Below, in pieces: positions 1-11,714 of a stretch of DNA of 64,000 nucleotides (position 1 is its first letter; each line of letters starts with the position of its first letter). Both the position numbers and the translations under genes were made by a program. The stretch comes from Salvelinus alpinus. Its lineage: Eukaryota; Chordata; Actinopteri; Salmoniformes; Salmonidae. The notes under the pieces are model-generated. The model searched no databases. It worked only from the letters and a program-made list of their open reading frames with translations, and had not been told where the DNA came from. The DNA lies in NCBI RefSeq assembly GCF_045679555.1, contig NC_092091.1:18412072-18476071 (forward strand). Reading direction: 5' to 3'.

Positions 1-259
1 AATGCAGGCCATTAACATCAACAGGCCTGTAGTGGAACAGTTCGAGAGTTTCAAGTTCCTTGGTGTCCACATCACCAACGAACTATCATGGTCCAAACAC
101 ACCAAGACAGTTGTGAAGAGGGCACAAGAAAACCTTTTCCCCCTCAGAAGACTGGAAATATTTGGCATGGGTCCCCAGATCCTCAAAGTTCTACAGCTGC
201 ACCATTGACAGCATCCTGACCGGTTGCATCACCGCCTGGTATGACAACTGCTCGGCATC
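1..259 (+). mobile_element. LINE fragment, reverse-transcriptase C-terminal part
   Basis: The frame from position 2 reads a stretch containing FKFLGVHITNELSW, which recurs in the better-preserved LINE at 52950-54803 (KFLGVHITNELSWSTHTN). This is the region after the catalytic core of a jockey/CR1/L2-group non-LTR reverse transcriptase. The match ends near 259 at the equivalent of 'WYGNCSAS', where the sequence switches to the opposite-strand 5' part of a LINE. The fragment is cut by the window edge on the left. Confidence 0.8.
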
Positions 260-780
260 ATACACCCCCGCCCTTATTTTTCCCAGAGAGATGTTTATTT
301 GTCGGCGCGATGCACAAAGATTCCCGGTGGCTGTACCGACTCCGACAGCATATCCCGAGAGAGCCATGTTTCCATGAAACAGAGTATGTTACAATCCCTG
401 ATGTCTCTCTGGAAAGCAACCCTTACCCTAACTTCGTCTACCTTGTTATCTAGAGACTGGACATTAGCGAGTAATATACTCTGAAGCGGTGAGTGGTGTG
501 TGCGCCTCCGAAGTCTGACCAGAAGGCCGCTCCGTCTACCTCTTCTGTGGCGACGTTGTCTTGGGTCAGCCTCTGGAATCAGTTCAGATGTCCTGGGTGG
601 TTTGGACAAAGTTGTATTCCTCGTCGTAGTGCTGGTAAGTTGACGTCGCTCTGATATCCAATAACACGTAAAGTTTTCTGGGCTAACAATGTAAGAAATA
701 ATACATTAAAAAAACTAAATACTGCAAAGTTTCCTAAGGACTAGAAGCGAGGCGGCCCTCTGTCGGCGCCATCTTGTACA
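260..780 (-). mobile_element. LINE 5' end with start of the endonuclease domain
   Basis: On the - strand a 104-codon frame (609-295) carries ILLANVQSLDNK and ILCFMETWL, the opening of the apurinic-type endonuclease of jockey/L2-group LINEs. The GC-rich stretch 610-780, with 'gaggcggccctctgtcggcg', matches what I remember as the 5' UTR of a common salmonid LINE. It abuts the + strand RT piece at 1-259 tail to tail, so this is a rearranged composite and not one insertion. Confidence 0.7.
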
Positions 781-990
781 TACATCAAAGCTAGCTTGTC
801 ATTTTTGCGCCACAAATGAGTCGTAGCCCCATCCTTGTGGGTATTACTGCACTGCGTTGCTATTAATGGACTAGCTACGAACAAAGGAAAACTACTACAA
901 TGCTCGCTCGATTACCACTACAAAACGCACAGGCGAAGAGGAGATGCAGGTTTTTTTGCATTAATTTACATGGTTTCTACTTTCTGGATG
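781..990. other. Spacer without recognised genes
   Basis: About 210 bp between the LINE 5' end and the Tc1 element. No gene or repeat was recognised. Confidence 0.5.
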
Positions 991-2521
991 TACAGTGCAT
1001 TCGGACAGTATTCAGACCACTTTTTCCACATTTTGTTACATTAGCCTCATTCTAAAATTGAATAAATACATGTTTCCCCCCACCAATCTACACACAATAC
1101 CCCATAATGATAAAGTAAAGTTTTTTTGAAAATGTATTAAAAATAAACTGAAATACCTTATTTACATAAGTATTCAGACCCTTTGCTATGAGACTGGAAA
1201 TTGAGCTCAGGTGCATCCTGTTTCCATTGATCATCCTTGATGATTCTACAACTTTATTGGCATCCACATGTGGTAAATTACATTGATTGGACATGGTTTG
1301 GGAAGACACACACCTGTCTATATAAGGTCCCACAGTTGACAGTGCATGTCAGAGCTAAAACTAAGCCATGAGGTCAAAGGAATTGTACGAAGAGCTTCGA
1401 GACAGGATTGTGTCGAGGCACAGATCGTGGGAAGGGTCCCAAAAAAATTCTGCAGCATTGAAGGTCCCCAAGAACACAGTGGCCTCCATCATTCTTAAAT
1501 GGAAGAAGTTTGGAACCACCAAGACTCTTCCTCGAGCTGGCCGCCCGGCCAAACTGCGCAATCGGCGGAGAACGGCCTTGGCCAGGGAGGTAACCAAGAA
1601 CCCGATGGGTACTCTGACAGAGCTCCAGAGTTCCTCCATGGAGATGGGAGAACCTTCCAGAAGGACAACAATATTTGCAGCACTCCACCAATCAGGCCTT
1701 TATGGTAGTGGCCAGATGGAAGCCACTCCCCAATAAAAGATACATGACTGCCCTCTTGGAGTTTGCCAAAAGGCAGCTAAATACACTCAGACCATGAGAA
1801 ACAAGATTCTCTGGTCTGATGAAACCAACATTGAACTCTTTGGCCTGAATGTCAAGCATCACGCCTGGAGGAAACCTGGCACCATCCCTACGGTGAAGCA
1901 TGGTGGTGGCTGAATCAAGCTGTGGGGATGTTTTTCAGCGGCAGGGACTGGGAGATTAGTCAGGATTGAGGGAAAGATGAACGGAGAAAAGTACAGAGTT
2001 CCGTGATGATAAACCTGCTCAGGACCTCAGACTGGGGCGAAGATTCACCTTCCAACAGGACAACAACCCTAAGCACACAGCGAAGACAACGCAGGAGTGG
2101 CTTTGGGACAAGTCTCTGAATGTCATTGAACATCTCTGGAGAGACCTGAAAATAGCTGTGCAGCGACACTCCCCATCCAACCGGACAGACCTTGAGGATC
2201 TGCAGAGAAGAATGGGAGAAACTCCCCAAATACAGGTGTGCCAAGCTTGTAGCATCATACCCAAGAAGACCTGAGGCTGTAATCGCTGCCAAAGGTGTTT
2301 TTAACCAAGTACTGAGTAAAGGGTCTGAATAGTTATGTAAGTGTGATATTTCTGTTTTTATATTTAATAAATGTGCAGCTATTTCCCCAAAAAATGTTTG
2401 CTTTGTCATTATGGGGTGTTGTGTGTAGGTAGATGTATTTAAAAAAAAAAAAAATATTTTAGAATAAAGCTGTAACATTAAAAAAAAAGTCAAGGTCTGA
2501 ATACTTTCCGAATGTACTGTA
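991..2521 (+). mobile_element. Tc1-like transposon, family 1, near full length
   Basis: The left end 'tacagtgcattcggacagta' is mirrored at the right end by 'tactttccgaatgtactgta', giving inverted termini flanked by TA. At about 1.53 kb it is close to the usual 1.6 kb of a fish Tc1 element. The subterminal 'gtattcagacc' motif recurs inside both ends. It carries a disabled transposase (1368-2331). Pieces of the same family lie at 5643-5921 and 8803-9056. Confidence 0.92.
1368..2331 (+). pseudogene. Tc1 transposase relic (DDE, HTH N-terminus)
   Basis: Tc1 transposase binds the element's inverted repeats and cuts and pastes it at TA sites. The first 122 codons are open and read MRSKELYEELRDRIV, the paired-like helix-turn-helix, followed by GRPAKL. 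The catalytic residues are still visible in later frames: Asp in 'WSDET' (1818-1820), Asp in 'QDNNPKHT' (2059-2061) and Glu in 'IEHLW' (2128-2130). Only about 22 residues separate the last two, against 34 in an active DD34E enzyme, so the loop with the PSQSPDLNP-type motif is deleted. There is at least one frameshift near 1710. It cannot be active. Confidence 0.88.
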
Positions 2522-2946
2522 TGTAGTGTACCTCCAGAGGAAGTAAGATTGTTCTTCATCGTAGCTATTACCCAATCTCCCACGTTTTTAGATCATTGAC
2601 TTATATTCCCTAATTGTTATTTGAACGTTTTCTAAAGAAATTAAGAATCGTTTTGCAACCCTGTTTGTAAACTTTCAGCTTATATTTTTCAGTGATGAAG
2701 AAAGATATGGTTGTCCCATGATAGGGTGGGGTATGCAAAATGGGTTAACTTTGTTTTGGCATTCATGGGCAAAAATGTATGGAATGTTTTGTTAAAATCA
2801 AAAGGGGTGCAGTCAAAAAGGTGATTTGAATTCATATAGAAATACCATTTCTTTATTTTACTAGCAGAAGTTAATTATTGCAGGCGTACCAGACAGGAGG
2901 TAGTTCAGCAATGTCATTGACTTTTCTATTTCTTCCTTTCTTCCAG
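2522..2946 (+). other. Non-coding stretch, probable intron upstream of zinc-finger exon A
   Basis: There is no gene in these 425 bp. A pyrimidine-rich tract ending in 'ttccttctttccag' (to 2946) forms the splice acceptor for the exon at 2947. No first exon of the type seen for B, C and E is visible upstream in the window, so it lies beyond the left edge or has been lost. Confidence 0.6.
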
Positions 2947-4208
2947 ATGTCCAGGAGCTCAATCTCTCTGTCTCTGAAGAGGAGGTTCCCCCTGAGCAGC
3001 AGCAGTGTGAGCAGGAGTGGAGCCCCAGTGTGGGACAGGAGGACCCAGAGCCCACACAGATTAAAGAAGAGCAGGAGGAACTCTGGACCAGTCAGGAGGA
3101 AGAGCAGATTCAAGGGCTTGAGGCAGAGACCATAAAATTCATATTCCATCCTGTCTGTGTGAAAAGTGACCGTGATGAAGACCCAACTCAGTCCTCACAT
3201 CTCTATCAAGCCCAAAAGGAGGGAAATGGAGAGAGAGACACACTACCCAGTACTACAACTGAAAATATCAAAACAGAACCTGGTGGAGAGGACTATAGGG
3301 AATCAGAACCAACCAGTGTCTCTCAGCCTTTCTTTGGTGTAAATCCAGACTGTTCTGCAGTTCAGAGTGAAAACAGTCAAAGTGTCAGTGGTATGGAGAC
3401 TGGAGGACCTCCGTCAGGTTTTAAGTCAGTCAAATCAAAGAGAACAAAGATGATAAAAGGACAAATGTCCCATATCAATAGTAAGGGTTGGACATTTACA
3501 CAGTTGTCCCTCCTGAAATCACCCAGTCAAAGTAATTCTACTCCCTGTTGTTGTAAGTTGTGTGGCAAGTCTTTTCATCAAATGGGTTCATTAATTAAAC
3601 ACGTGCAAATTCATAAAGATAAAGGTATTTGTGGTGTTTGTGGAAAATGTTTTCAGTCCACAGAAAGTATGGAAGATCACTTCCGAACTCACATTACAGC
3701 AAGTTTTTGTTGTGATGTTTGTAGTAAAGGATTCAGCAAGAACAGTAAGCTGATAGTGCACATGAGAAGCCACACAGGGGAGACTCCATTTCGTTGTTGT
3801 CATTGTGGCAAAGGATTCAAACAGAATGGAAGTCTAAAAATACACATGAGAATTCACACAGGGGAGAAACCTTTTTCATGCCCTATTTGTGGCACATGTT
3901 TCAGTCAGAATGGAGATCTAAAAATACACATGAGGATTCACACAGGGGAGAAGCCTTATAGCTGTTGTCATTGTGGCCAAGGATTCAACCAGAAGGGAAA
4001 TCTAAAAACACACATGAGGACCCACACAAGAGAGAAACCTTATCGCTGTCATGATTGTGACCAAGGATTCAGCACTGGCAGCGCTCTGAAAAGACACATT
4101 ATGATTCACACAGGGGAGAAGCCTTTTTGCTGTCCTGATTGTGGAAAAACATTTAATCGGAGTGGACATGTAAAATTACACATGAGGACCCACACAGGGA
4201 ATAAATAA
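2947..4208 (+). CDS. C2H2 zinc-finger protein, last coding exon (locus A, 8 fingers)
   Basis: A likely nuclear DNA-binding regulator of the teleost multi-C2H2 family. The exon starts after the acceptor AG at 2945-2946 in phase 1, so G|AT completes an Asp codon, then VQELNLSVSEEE. It encodes 420 residues. The first ~200 form an acidic linker with QIKEEQEE and ENIKTEP, both fitting the SUMO consensus (hydrophobic-K-x-E). Eight C2H2 fingers follow from 3552, joined by TGEKP-type linkers; finger 7 is entered through the variant TREKP. Predicted contact residues (-1,2,3,6) of fingers 1-8: QGSK, SESD, KSKV, QGSI, QGDI, QGNT, TSAR, RGHL. There is no in-frame ATG at the exon start, so translation begins in an upstream exon not seen here. 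The frame is intact. Its orientation is opposite to paralogues B-E. Confidence 0.9.
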
Positions 4209-4717
4209 TATCATTGCCATTTTTGGCAAAGGATTCAGCACTAGTGACCTTCTGAGATGAAACATGAGGATTCATACTGGAGAGAAACAGTATCCATAGT
4301 GACTGGTAAAGGATTCTGCACTGGCACCAATCTGAAAGTGCTCTTAAGGACTCATAGCGAGAATAGATACCCTCAACTTAGAAAATGATTTCCCCAATCC
4401 AGTATGTTAAATCAGACACAGTGAGAAAACACTGTCTTTCATTTAAAATTGATAGAACAGTCATGAGAGGGAGAACTTAATGGTGTGCTGTTTGGGGAAA
4501 GAAGATTGAGAATCACATTGTAACTTCCACTTGTGAGAGGAGATGCCCCTCAGAACACTACTCATGGGTGAATAAGATATGATGGAATTACTGCTTGAAC
4601 GTAAGAACTCCATCACTAACAGAGAGCAGTTGTTAGTTATAGGATGACAAGACATTTGGGAAACTGTCCTCCCTTTGTACTTAAAACATTTTTGTTTTTT
4701 AAATCTTCTACATTATG

Positions 4718-4916
4718 TACACTGAGTGTACAAAACATTAGGAACACCTGCTCTTTCCATTAAATAGACTGACCAAGTAAAACCAAGGTGAACGCTATGA
4801 TGCCTTATTGATGTAACTTGTTAAATCCACTTCAGTGTAGATGAAGGGGAGGAGACGGGTTAAAGAAGGGGTCTGCAACTAAATATTCAGGTGTTCCTAA
4901 TGTTTTGTATACTCTA
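4718..4916. mobile_element. Tc1-derived MITE, family 7 (about 200 bp)
   Basis: Inverted ends 'tacactgagtgtacaaaaca' and 'atgttttgtatactcta' enclose about 200 bp. I recognise the ends and the 'gaaggggaggagacgggtta' segment as an internally deleted salmonid Tc1-like element. No transposase remains. It sits in the 3' UTR of locus A. Confidence 0.85.
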
Positions 4917-5176
4917 TGCTTTGATGTTAAAGTACTTTTCACCATCAGTTACTTTGGTTTTGTGTCCTTCAGTGTCCACGGGAGCTGAAAGAATCCTGTA
5001 CACATGCCATTTTATTGTTACTAGTTTTATGAGCCTGTTGCCAATATCCACTGAGGGGGAAATTTCACCAGCATTAAGAAAACTGGTGAAAAACTCAAGT
5101 GGACCCATTCATATACATTGGCCTTGTGAAACATGTTTTTCTTCATCCAGAGATTATATGTTTTTTTCCACAACAG

Positions 5177-5182
5177 AATAAA
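5177..5182 (+). promoter_or_regulatory. Polyadenylation signal AATAAA, locus A
   Basis: AATAAA in 'cagaataaatgttgataac'. The flank is homologous to the signals of B (13249-13244), C (27412-27407) and E (50324-50319), which supports real use. Confidence 0.7.
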
Positions 5183-5230
5183 TGTTGATAACCATGTTCA
5201 TTAAAGTGTCTTTACCTGCTCTCTTCTCCC

Positions 5231-5642
5231 TCTTCTGACAGTGTTCAATTATCAGTTGATCTTGTGTTGCTAGAAAGCTCCATTTAAACAAAACGTTTGA
5301 GATTAAAGTGCATTTTTAAACATGGGAAACATCTAAATAAAGGTTTGATTTTATTATCTAATCAGCAACCTATAAAATTGGTATGCATTTTAAAGCACTT
5401 TAAAGGTCCAAGAAGTATTTCATTGTTTGTCTTCTCATGTGCACTGCATAATACTTTGCTGCAGTTTTTTTTTTAAATGCAGCTCTCTTCCTCCCTGATC
5501 TGAGAGGGTTGGATTGACGATAGCAGTACAACCTTTCTCGTATCTAATTACATACCCATCAATTATAATCTCAAGGAAGGAGGATGTGCTTTGTTGTCAG
5601 GCTTTTTCAAGTCTCCCACTTATCATAAAGCTGTATATTTAC
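5231..5642. other. Intergenic, nothing recognised
   Basis: AT-rich sequence downstream of locus A. No open frame worth calling and no recognised repeat. Confidence 0.5.
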
Positions 5643-6517
5643 TACAGTGCATTCGAAAAGTATTCCGACCTCTTGACTTTTTTTTACCTTACAGCCTTAT
5701 TCTAAAATGGATTAAATCTTTTTTCTACACACAAAAGACAAAACTATATATGTATATATATATTTTTTGCACATTTATAAAAATCAAAAATGTAATAGCA
5801 CATTTACATTAGTATTCAGACCCTTTACTCAGTACTTTGAAGCACCTTTGGCAGCGATTACAGCCTCAAGTCTTCTTGTGTATGACGCTACAAGCTTGGC
5901 ACACCTGTATTTGGGGAGTTTGAGAGGCTGGTAACTCTAATGAACTTATCCTCTGCAGCAGAGGTAACTCTGGGTCTTCCTTTCCTGTGGCAGTCCTCAT
6001 GAGAGCCAGTTTCATCATAGAGCTTGATGGTATTTGTGACTGCACTTAAAGAAACTTTCAAAGTTCTTGAAATGTTCCGGATTGATGTTTGTCTTTGCTT
6101 ATTTGAGCTGTTCTTGCCATAATATGGACTTGGTCTTTTACCAAATAAGGCTATCTTCTATATACCACCCCTACCTTGTCACAACACTCCTGATTGGCTC
6201 AAATGCATTACGAAGGAAGGAAATTCCACAAATTAACTTTTAACAAGGTACACCTGTTAATTAAAATGCATTCCAGGTGACTACCTCATGAATCTGGTTG
6301 AGAGAATGCCAAGAGTGTGCAAAGCTGTCATCAAGGCAAAGGGTGGCTACTTTGTAGAATCTCAAATACAATTTTGTGGGGGGGTTACTACATGATTCCA
6401 TATGTGTTATTTCATAGTTTTGATGTCTTCACTATTACTCTACAATGTAGAAAATAGGAGAAATAAAGAAAAACCCTTGAATGAGTAGGTGTTCTAAAAC
6501 TTTTGACTGGTACTGTA
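5643..6517 (-). mobile_element. Chimeric Tc1 element with ends from two families
   Basis: The left end 'tacagtgcattcgaaaagta' and the sequence to about 5921 are the 3' end of Tc1 family 1, including the transposase tail (KYRCAKLVAS region, antisense). From about 5922 to 6517 the sequence is the 5' half of Tc1 family 2, ending 'cttttgactggtactgta' and including the family 2 transposase start (5925-6125, 'gccataatatggacttggtc' at the start codon). Both parts lie in the same orientation. The catalytic core is absent. Confidence 0.85.
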
Positions 6518-8802
6518 TGTCATTAAATTACATGTGCATAACTATGTAGTTTTAATGTACATTAGCAGTGGTTCTTCTTATTTTGGGAGTAATATAACAT
6601 TGACTTTATTTTCAATACATGCAACCTAAGAGTTCATGCCTGCAAGACAAAGTCTTAGGTCAATCGCTCTGAGGATTTCAACGTTTTATAGCACTACTTT
6701 GTATTTAATCCCAAATTGAAATGAAAGCTAGAGAGCCAGCTAAAATTGGTCAGTGTATTGCAATTCCATTTAGTACTAGTTAGAAATGTCCTAACAAGGT
6801 AGTCATGCTGCCTGACAAGTTGAACGATGCTAGCCTTGAGGCCCTTACTCTCTTGGGGTTGTTGTGTGTAACGTGATTTCCTTAGGGTCGACCTGGCTTC
6901 AAGCCTACCTCAGGTCAATACCCCATCCTACTAGACCCCAGGGTCAAGCTCTACTTAAGGCGGTACTCACCCCTGCCATTAGCTGCTGTTCCGGTACAGT
7001 TCATGTCCTCCACTGTGACTTTTGATGACATTAATAAACATTTTACATGAGGCAGCCAGGACTGGCATATGTTATCTAGAAAAAATGGTTACACTTTACA
7101 TGCATAAAACAAACACAAGTAAATAGGTACATAACACTTACCATGTCTTGAAGTCTTCTTAGACCTTTTAGTCCAGGTCTTTGGTGAATTATGTTGCTTC
7201 TGCTGTCCCTTTCTATTCATTGGACAGGGGCAAGGCTAGTGGCAGGAGCAGGTGACTGTCACTTTGCAGCTCGCTCCTTCTGATCCTAAAGTATTTATTC
7301 AAATCAAACATGTAATTTTAAATCAGACAGATTACCATTCTAACACAACAACATTGTGGTATGTGCCCACAATTCAACTGCCCTGAAAATATACTGGGGA
7401 AATTGTAATGCTGTGCGACAGCTGGAAGAGCCTCCTCTAATGCCACCTGTGCTGCATCCTGCTCTTTGCTCAAGATCATTTCTCTATTTTGTTGAACATA
7501 AACATTATTGTATGTTAATGTAGAAAAAAAAGTAGCAAAATGTGTGATCATATACCGTGAGATACAATCAAATATATATATAGTAGAGTCACATATAATA
7601 CAAGTAAATTGGTATACAATTTGGATGGATGGTTGCTTTTCATTATCGTGGGAACTGTGTTATATTGTGCAAAAGCAAAAGGCAAAGCCTCCACATTTAA
7701 CACTCAAATGTTTTTGTTATTAATCTGCTTTAATTCATTAACATCTCAGGTCCGAACAAAGCTGGTATTATTATTTATGAAGATGTGTATTCATATTTAC
7801 ACAATTGGTATACAGACAGTATACCAATTTACAATTTACAGTTTAAAATGTGCAGACACCTGTGTAGCTATGTAATCATATTTCTATGGACACACAAATA
7901 AACTAGCTACGCAATCAAAGATCTAATTAAAAGGCAAACTAGTTTATTCTGTTATATGTTATGTATTCTATGCAGAGTAATTGTTTATTTTAAATTGGGT
8001 GCGGTATTCAACACAACCACAGGTATAATAAGAACGAACACAACGGTCAGTTCCAGTACAAATGATAACGTCAGTTCCTGTACTACGGAATCATGGGAGA
8101 TTGAGTTTCACAGTCCTTCCCTCACTGCCAGACACTTTTAAATAATGATATAAATACCTCAATAGTTTGCTAAAAAGTATTTTCATGTGCTTACATGATT
8201 GATATTATTGATTGTATTTTTACATAATTAATCATGGCTGGCATCTAGCTAAAAAGGCCCAATGTTCACTGGGGTTGCAACCGGCGGTAACCAAAAAGCT
8301 AACGTTAGCATACAAGATACTGTTGGCCAGAGCAAATAAACTTCATCTACAAGATGAATACACGTCACTGATTGAAATAAAAGAGTTTAGAATTATGCGG
8401 GCCTTATTACAGAAAATACTAGATTTGTAATTTCTTGTTCAATAACTTATCTCGTTCTCACTGTAAAATAGCTAGCTAGCTTCAACCAAAAAAGCAGTTA
8501 TGTTTATATGTACTAATAGCAGAAACTCAGGACGCATTGAGTTTAAAGGGATTCAGAAGGAGCGTGGCATCAGAGGTTGCTGGTGTTATTGAGTTCGATG
8601 CACCATAAGTTTGTGCTATTAGTACATATTTATGAGAGACTGGGTTGTCCAGAAAACAAGCTTTTGAATGACATCTGATTCAACATGGAGTTTTAAAAAG
8701 AGGGTTTGAAGTTCATTATGGAATGCTAACAAGAACAACATTTATGCTAGGTGTAGTTGACGGAGATGGGATAAAATGATTCAAATCAAGTATTTATATA
8801 CA
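6518..8802. other. 2.3 kb without a recognised gene
   Basis: Mostly AT-rich. Two frames were looked at. 7551-7318 (-) has 77 codons including DAAQVALEEALPAV. 8212-8430 (+) has 72 codons with LARANKLHLQDEYTSLIEI, of plausible protein-like composition. Neither has a recognised family. On the - strand a stretch 7287-7143 is bounded by 'ctttag' and a 'gtaagt' donor, which looks exon-like but is closed in all frames. It could be an eroded host gene or an unclassified repeat. Confidence 0.35.
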
Positions 8803-9056
8803 TTATTGCACTCCACCAAACAGGCCTTTATGGTAGAGTGGCCAGACGGAAACAACTCAGTAAAAGGCACATGACAGCCCGCTTGGAGTTTGCCAAAAGG
8901 CACCTGAAGGACTCTCAGACCATGAGAAACAAGATTCTCTGGTCTAATGAAGCCAATATTGACCTCTTTGGCCTGAATGCGTAGCATCAAGTCTGGAGGA
9001 AACCTGGTACCATCCCTAAAGTGAAGCATGGTGGTGGCAGAATCATGCTGTGGGAA
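8803..9056 (+). mobile_element. Tc1 family 1 fragment (central transposase)
   Basis: 'cactccaccaaacaggcctt' through 'aagcatggtggtggcagaat' corresponds to the middle of the family 1 transposase. The first catalytic aspartate is replaced: 'WSNEA' at 8940-8951 where WSDE is expected. Both ends are missing, and it abuts the LINE at 9057. Confidence 0.85.
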
Positions 9057-11605
9057 TGTAAATAGTCCAGGTGGCCATTTGATTAATTGTTCAGCAGTCT
9101 TATAGCTTGGGGGTAAAAGATGTTAAGGAGTCTTTTGGACCAAGACTTGGTGCTCTGGTACCGATTGCCGTGCAGTAGCAGAGAGAACAGTCTATGACTT
9201 TGGTGACTGGAGTCTGACAATTTTTTGGGCCTTCCTCTGACACCGCCTAGTATATAGGTCCTGGATGGCAGGAAGCTTGGCCCCAGTAATGTATTGGACC
9301 GTACGCACTACCCTCTGTAGCGCTTTACAGTCGGATGCCGAGCAGTTGCCATACCAGACGGTGATGCAACCGGTCAGGATGCTCTCGATTGTGCAGCTGT
9401 AGAACTTAGGGATTGGGGACCCATGCCAAATCTTTTCAGTCTCCTGAAGGGGGGGGGGGAAATATGTTGTCGTGCCCTCTTCACAACTGTCTTGGTGTGT
9501 TTGGACCATGATAGATTGTTGGTGATGTGGACACCAAGGAACTTGGAAACTCTCGACCCACTCTACAGCCCTGTAGATAATGGAGGCCTGTTCGGCCCTT
9601 ATTTTCCTGTAGTCCATGATCATCTCCTTTGTCTTGCTCACATTGAGGGAGAGGTTCATGTCCTGGCACCACACTGCCAGGTCTCGGACCTCCTCCCTAT
9701 AGGCTGTCTCATCATTGTCAGTGATCAGGCCTACCACTGTTGTGTCATCAGCAAACTTAATGATGGTGTTTCCAAGTCGTGCTTGGCCACGCAGTCGTGG
9801 GTGAACAGGGAGTACAGGAGAGGACTAAGCACCCATCCCTGAGGGGCCACGTGTTGAGGATTTGGTGGCAGATGGGTTGTTTCCTACCCTTACCACCTGA
9901 GGGTGGCCTGTCAGGAAGTCCATGATCCAGTTGCAGAGGGAGGTGTTTAGTCCCAAGGTCCTTAGCTTGGTGATGAGATTCGTGGGCACTTTGGTGTTGA
10001 ACGCTAAGCTGTAGTCAATGAACAGCATTCTCACATAGGTGTTCCATTTGTACAGGTGGGAAAGGGCAGTGTGTAGTGTGATTGAGGTTGCGTCGTCTGT
10101 GGATCTGTTGGGGCGGCATGCGAATTGGACTGGGTCTAGGGTTTCTGGGATGATGATGCTGATGTGAGCCATGACCAGCCTTTCAAAGCATTTCATGGCT
10201 ACCGACGTGAGTGCTACGGGTGGTAATCATTTAGGCAGGTTACCTTCCCTTCGGCACAGGGACTATGGTGGTCTGCTTGAAACATGTAGGTATTAGACTT
10301 TGTCAGGGAGAGGTTGAAAATGTCAGTGAAGACACTTGCCAATTGGTCTGCGAATGCTTTAAGTACACGTCCTGGTAATCCATCTGGGCCCTTGTCTTTG
10401 TGAATGTTGACCTGTTTAAAGGTCTTGCTCACATCGGCTACAGCGAGCGTGATCACACAGTCATATGGAACAGCTGGTGCTCTCAAGCATGCTTCAGTGT
10501 TGCTTGCCTTCGAAAAAAGCATAAAAGGCATTTAGCTCGTCTGGTAGGCTCGCGTCGCTGAGCAGCTCGCGTCTGGGTTTCCCTTTGTAGTCCATAATAG
10601 TTTTCAAACCCTGACACATCCGACAAGCCGGGGTAGTAGGATTCAATCTTAATCCTGTATTGACGCTTTACCTGTTTGATGGATCGTCTGAGGGCGTAGC
10701 GGGATTTCTTATAAGCGTCCTTTTAGTGTCCCACTCCTTGAAAGCGGCAGCTCTAGCCTTTAGCTTGATGTGGATGTTGTCTGTAATCCATGGCTTCTGG
10801 TTGGGATATGTATGTACGTTTACTGTGGGGACAACGTCGTCGATGCACTTATTGATGAAGCCGGTGACTGAGGTGGTATGCTCCTGAATGCCATTGGATG
10901 AATCCCAGAACATTTTCCAGTTTATGCTATTAAAACAGTGCTGTAGCTTAGCATCCGTGTCATCTGACCACTTCTGTATTGAGCGAGTCACTGGTACTTC
11001 CTGCTTTAGTTTTAGCTTGTAAGCAGGAATCAGGAGGATAGAATTATGGTCAGATTTGCCAAATGGAGGGCGAGGGAGAGCTTTGTAAGCGTCTCCGTGT
11101 GTGGAGTAAAGGTGGTCTAGAGTTTTTTTTCCTCCTCTGGTTGCACATATGACATGCTGGTAGAAATGAGGTAAAACAGATTAAAGTTTGCCTGCATTGA
11201 AGTCCCCGGCCACTAGGAGTGCCCCTTCTGGATGAGCATTTTCTTGTTTGCTTATGGCCTTACACCACTCGTTGAGTGCGATTTTAGTGCCAGCATTGGT
11301 TTGTGGTGGTAAATAGACAGCTACGAATAATATAGATAAGAACTCTTGGGAGATAGTGTACCTCATGATAAGCTGTAGATCACACTACCTCAGGCAAGCA
11401 ATACCTTGAGACTTCTTCAATATTAGACATCGCGCACCAGCTGTTATTGACAAATAGACACACACACCCGCCCCTCGTCTTACCAGATGTAATTTCTCTG
11501 TCCTGGCGATGCCCAGCCAGCTCTATATTATACGTATCGTTGTTCAGCCACAACTCGGTGAAACATAATATATTACAGTTTTTAATGTCCCGTTGGTAGT
11601 GTCGT
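9057..11605 (-). mobile_element. 5'-truncated LINE, jockey/CR1/L2 group, 2.5 kb
   Basis: Read on the - strand, the order is endonuclease (11366-11181, with VAGDFNAG), linker (10991-10668), RT fingers and palm (10531-9825, with [15 protein letters not shown] and FIDYSLAF), the catalytic FADDTTVVGL motif (about 9757-9734), the RT C-terminus (9737-9192) and a 3' UTR to 9057. It copied itself by target-primed reverse transcription. The frame is now broken into at least five pieces, so it is dead. The 3' UTR ('gccgtgcagtagcagagaga') is shared with the fragment at 50102-50261. The 5' part of the endonuclease is largely eroded. Confidence 0.9.
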
Positions 11606-11714
11606 GTCTTTGGCTATGCCGGATTAAGACATGCTATTCTATTTCTCTGTAATTAATATTACCTGATTGAGCTAATCATGTAAATGTAATTCCTTCTTTT
11701 CAATCTGTTATTTA
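11606..11714. repeat. Unclassified dispersed repeat, copy 1
   Basis: 'gtgtcgtgtctttggctatg' and 'attacctgattgagctaatc' resemble 25685-25840 ('gtgtcgtgactttacatg', 'gttacctgattgaattaat'). It is a family shared within the window; its class is not established. Confidence 0.5.

Larger units (their letters stand above)
4209..5230 (+). other. 3' UTR of locus A, with decayed extra fingers
   Basis: After the stop, 4209-4370 still resembles two further finger units ('ggcaaaggattcagcac', 'cacatgaggattca' types) that no longer read through, so the ancestral array was longer. The part 4460-4680 is homologous, on the opposite strand, to the 3' UTRs of B (14700-14950), D (38450-38660) and E (50640-50900). 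A Tc1-derived MITE interrupts it at 4718-4916. The poly(A) signal at 5177-5182 and the sequence around it match the ends of B, C and E. Confidence 0.75.

Noticed and set aside
1361-1691. Minus-strand frames within the Tc1 at 991-2521
   Set aside because: Antisense of the transposase N-terminal region; no independent support.
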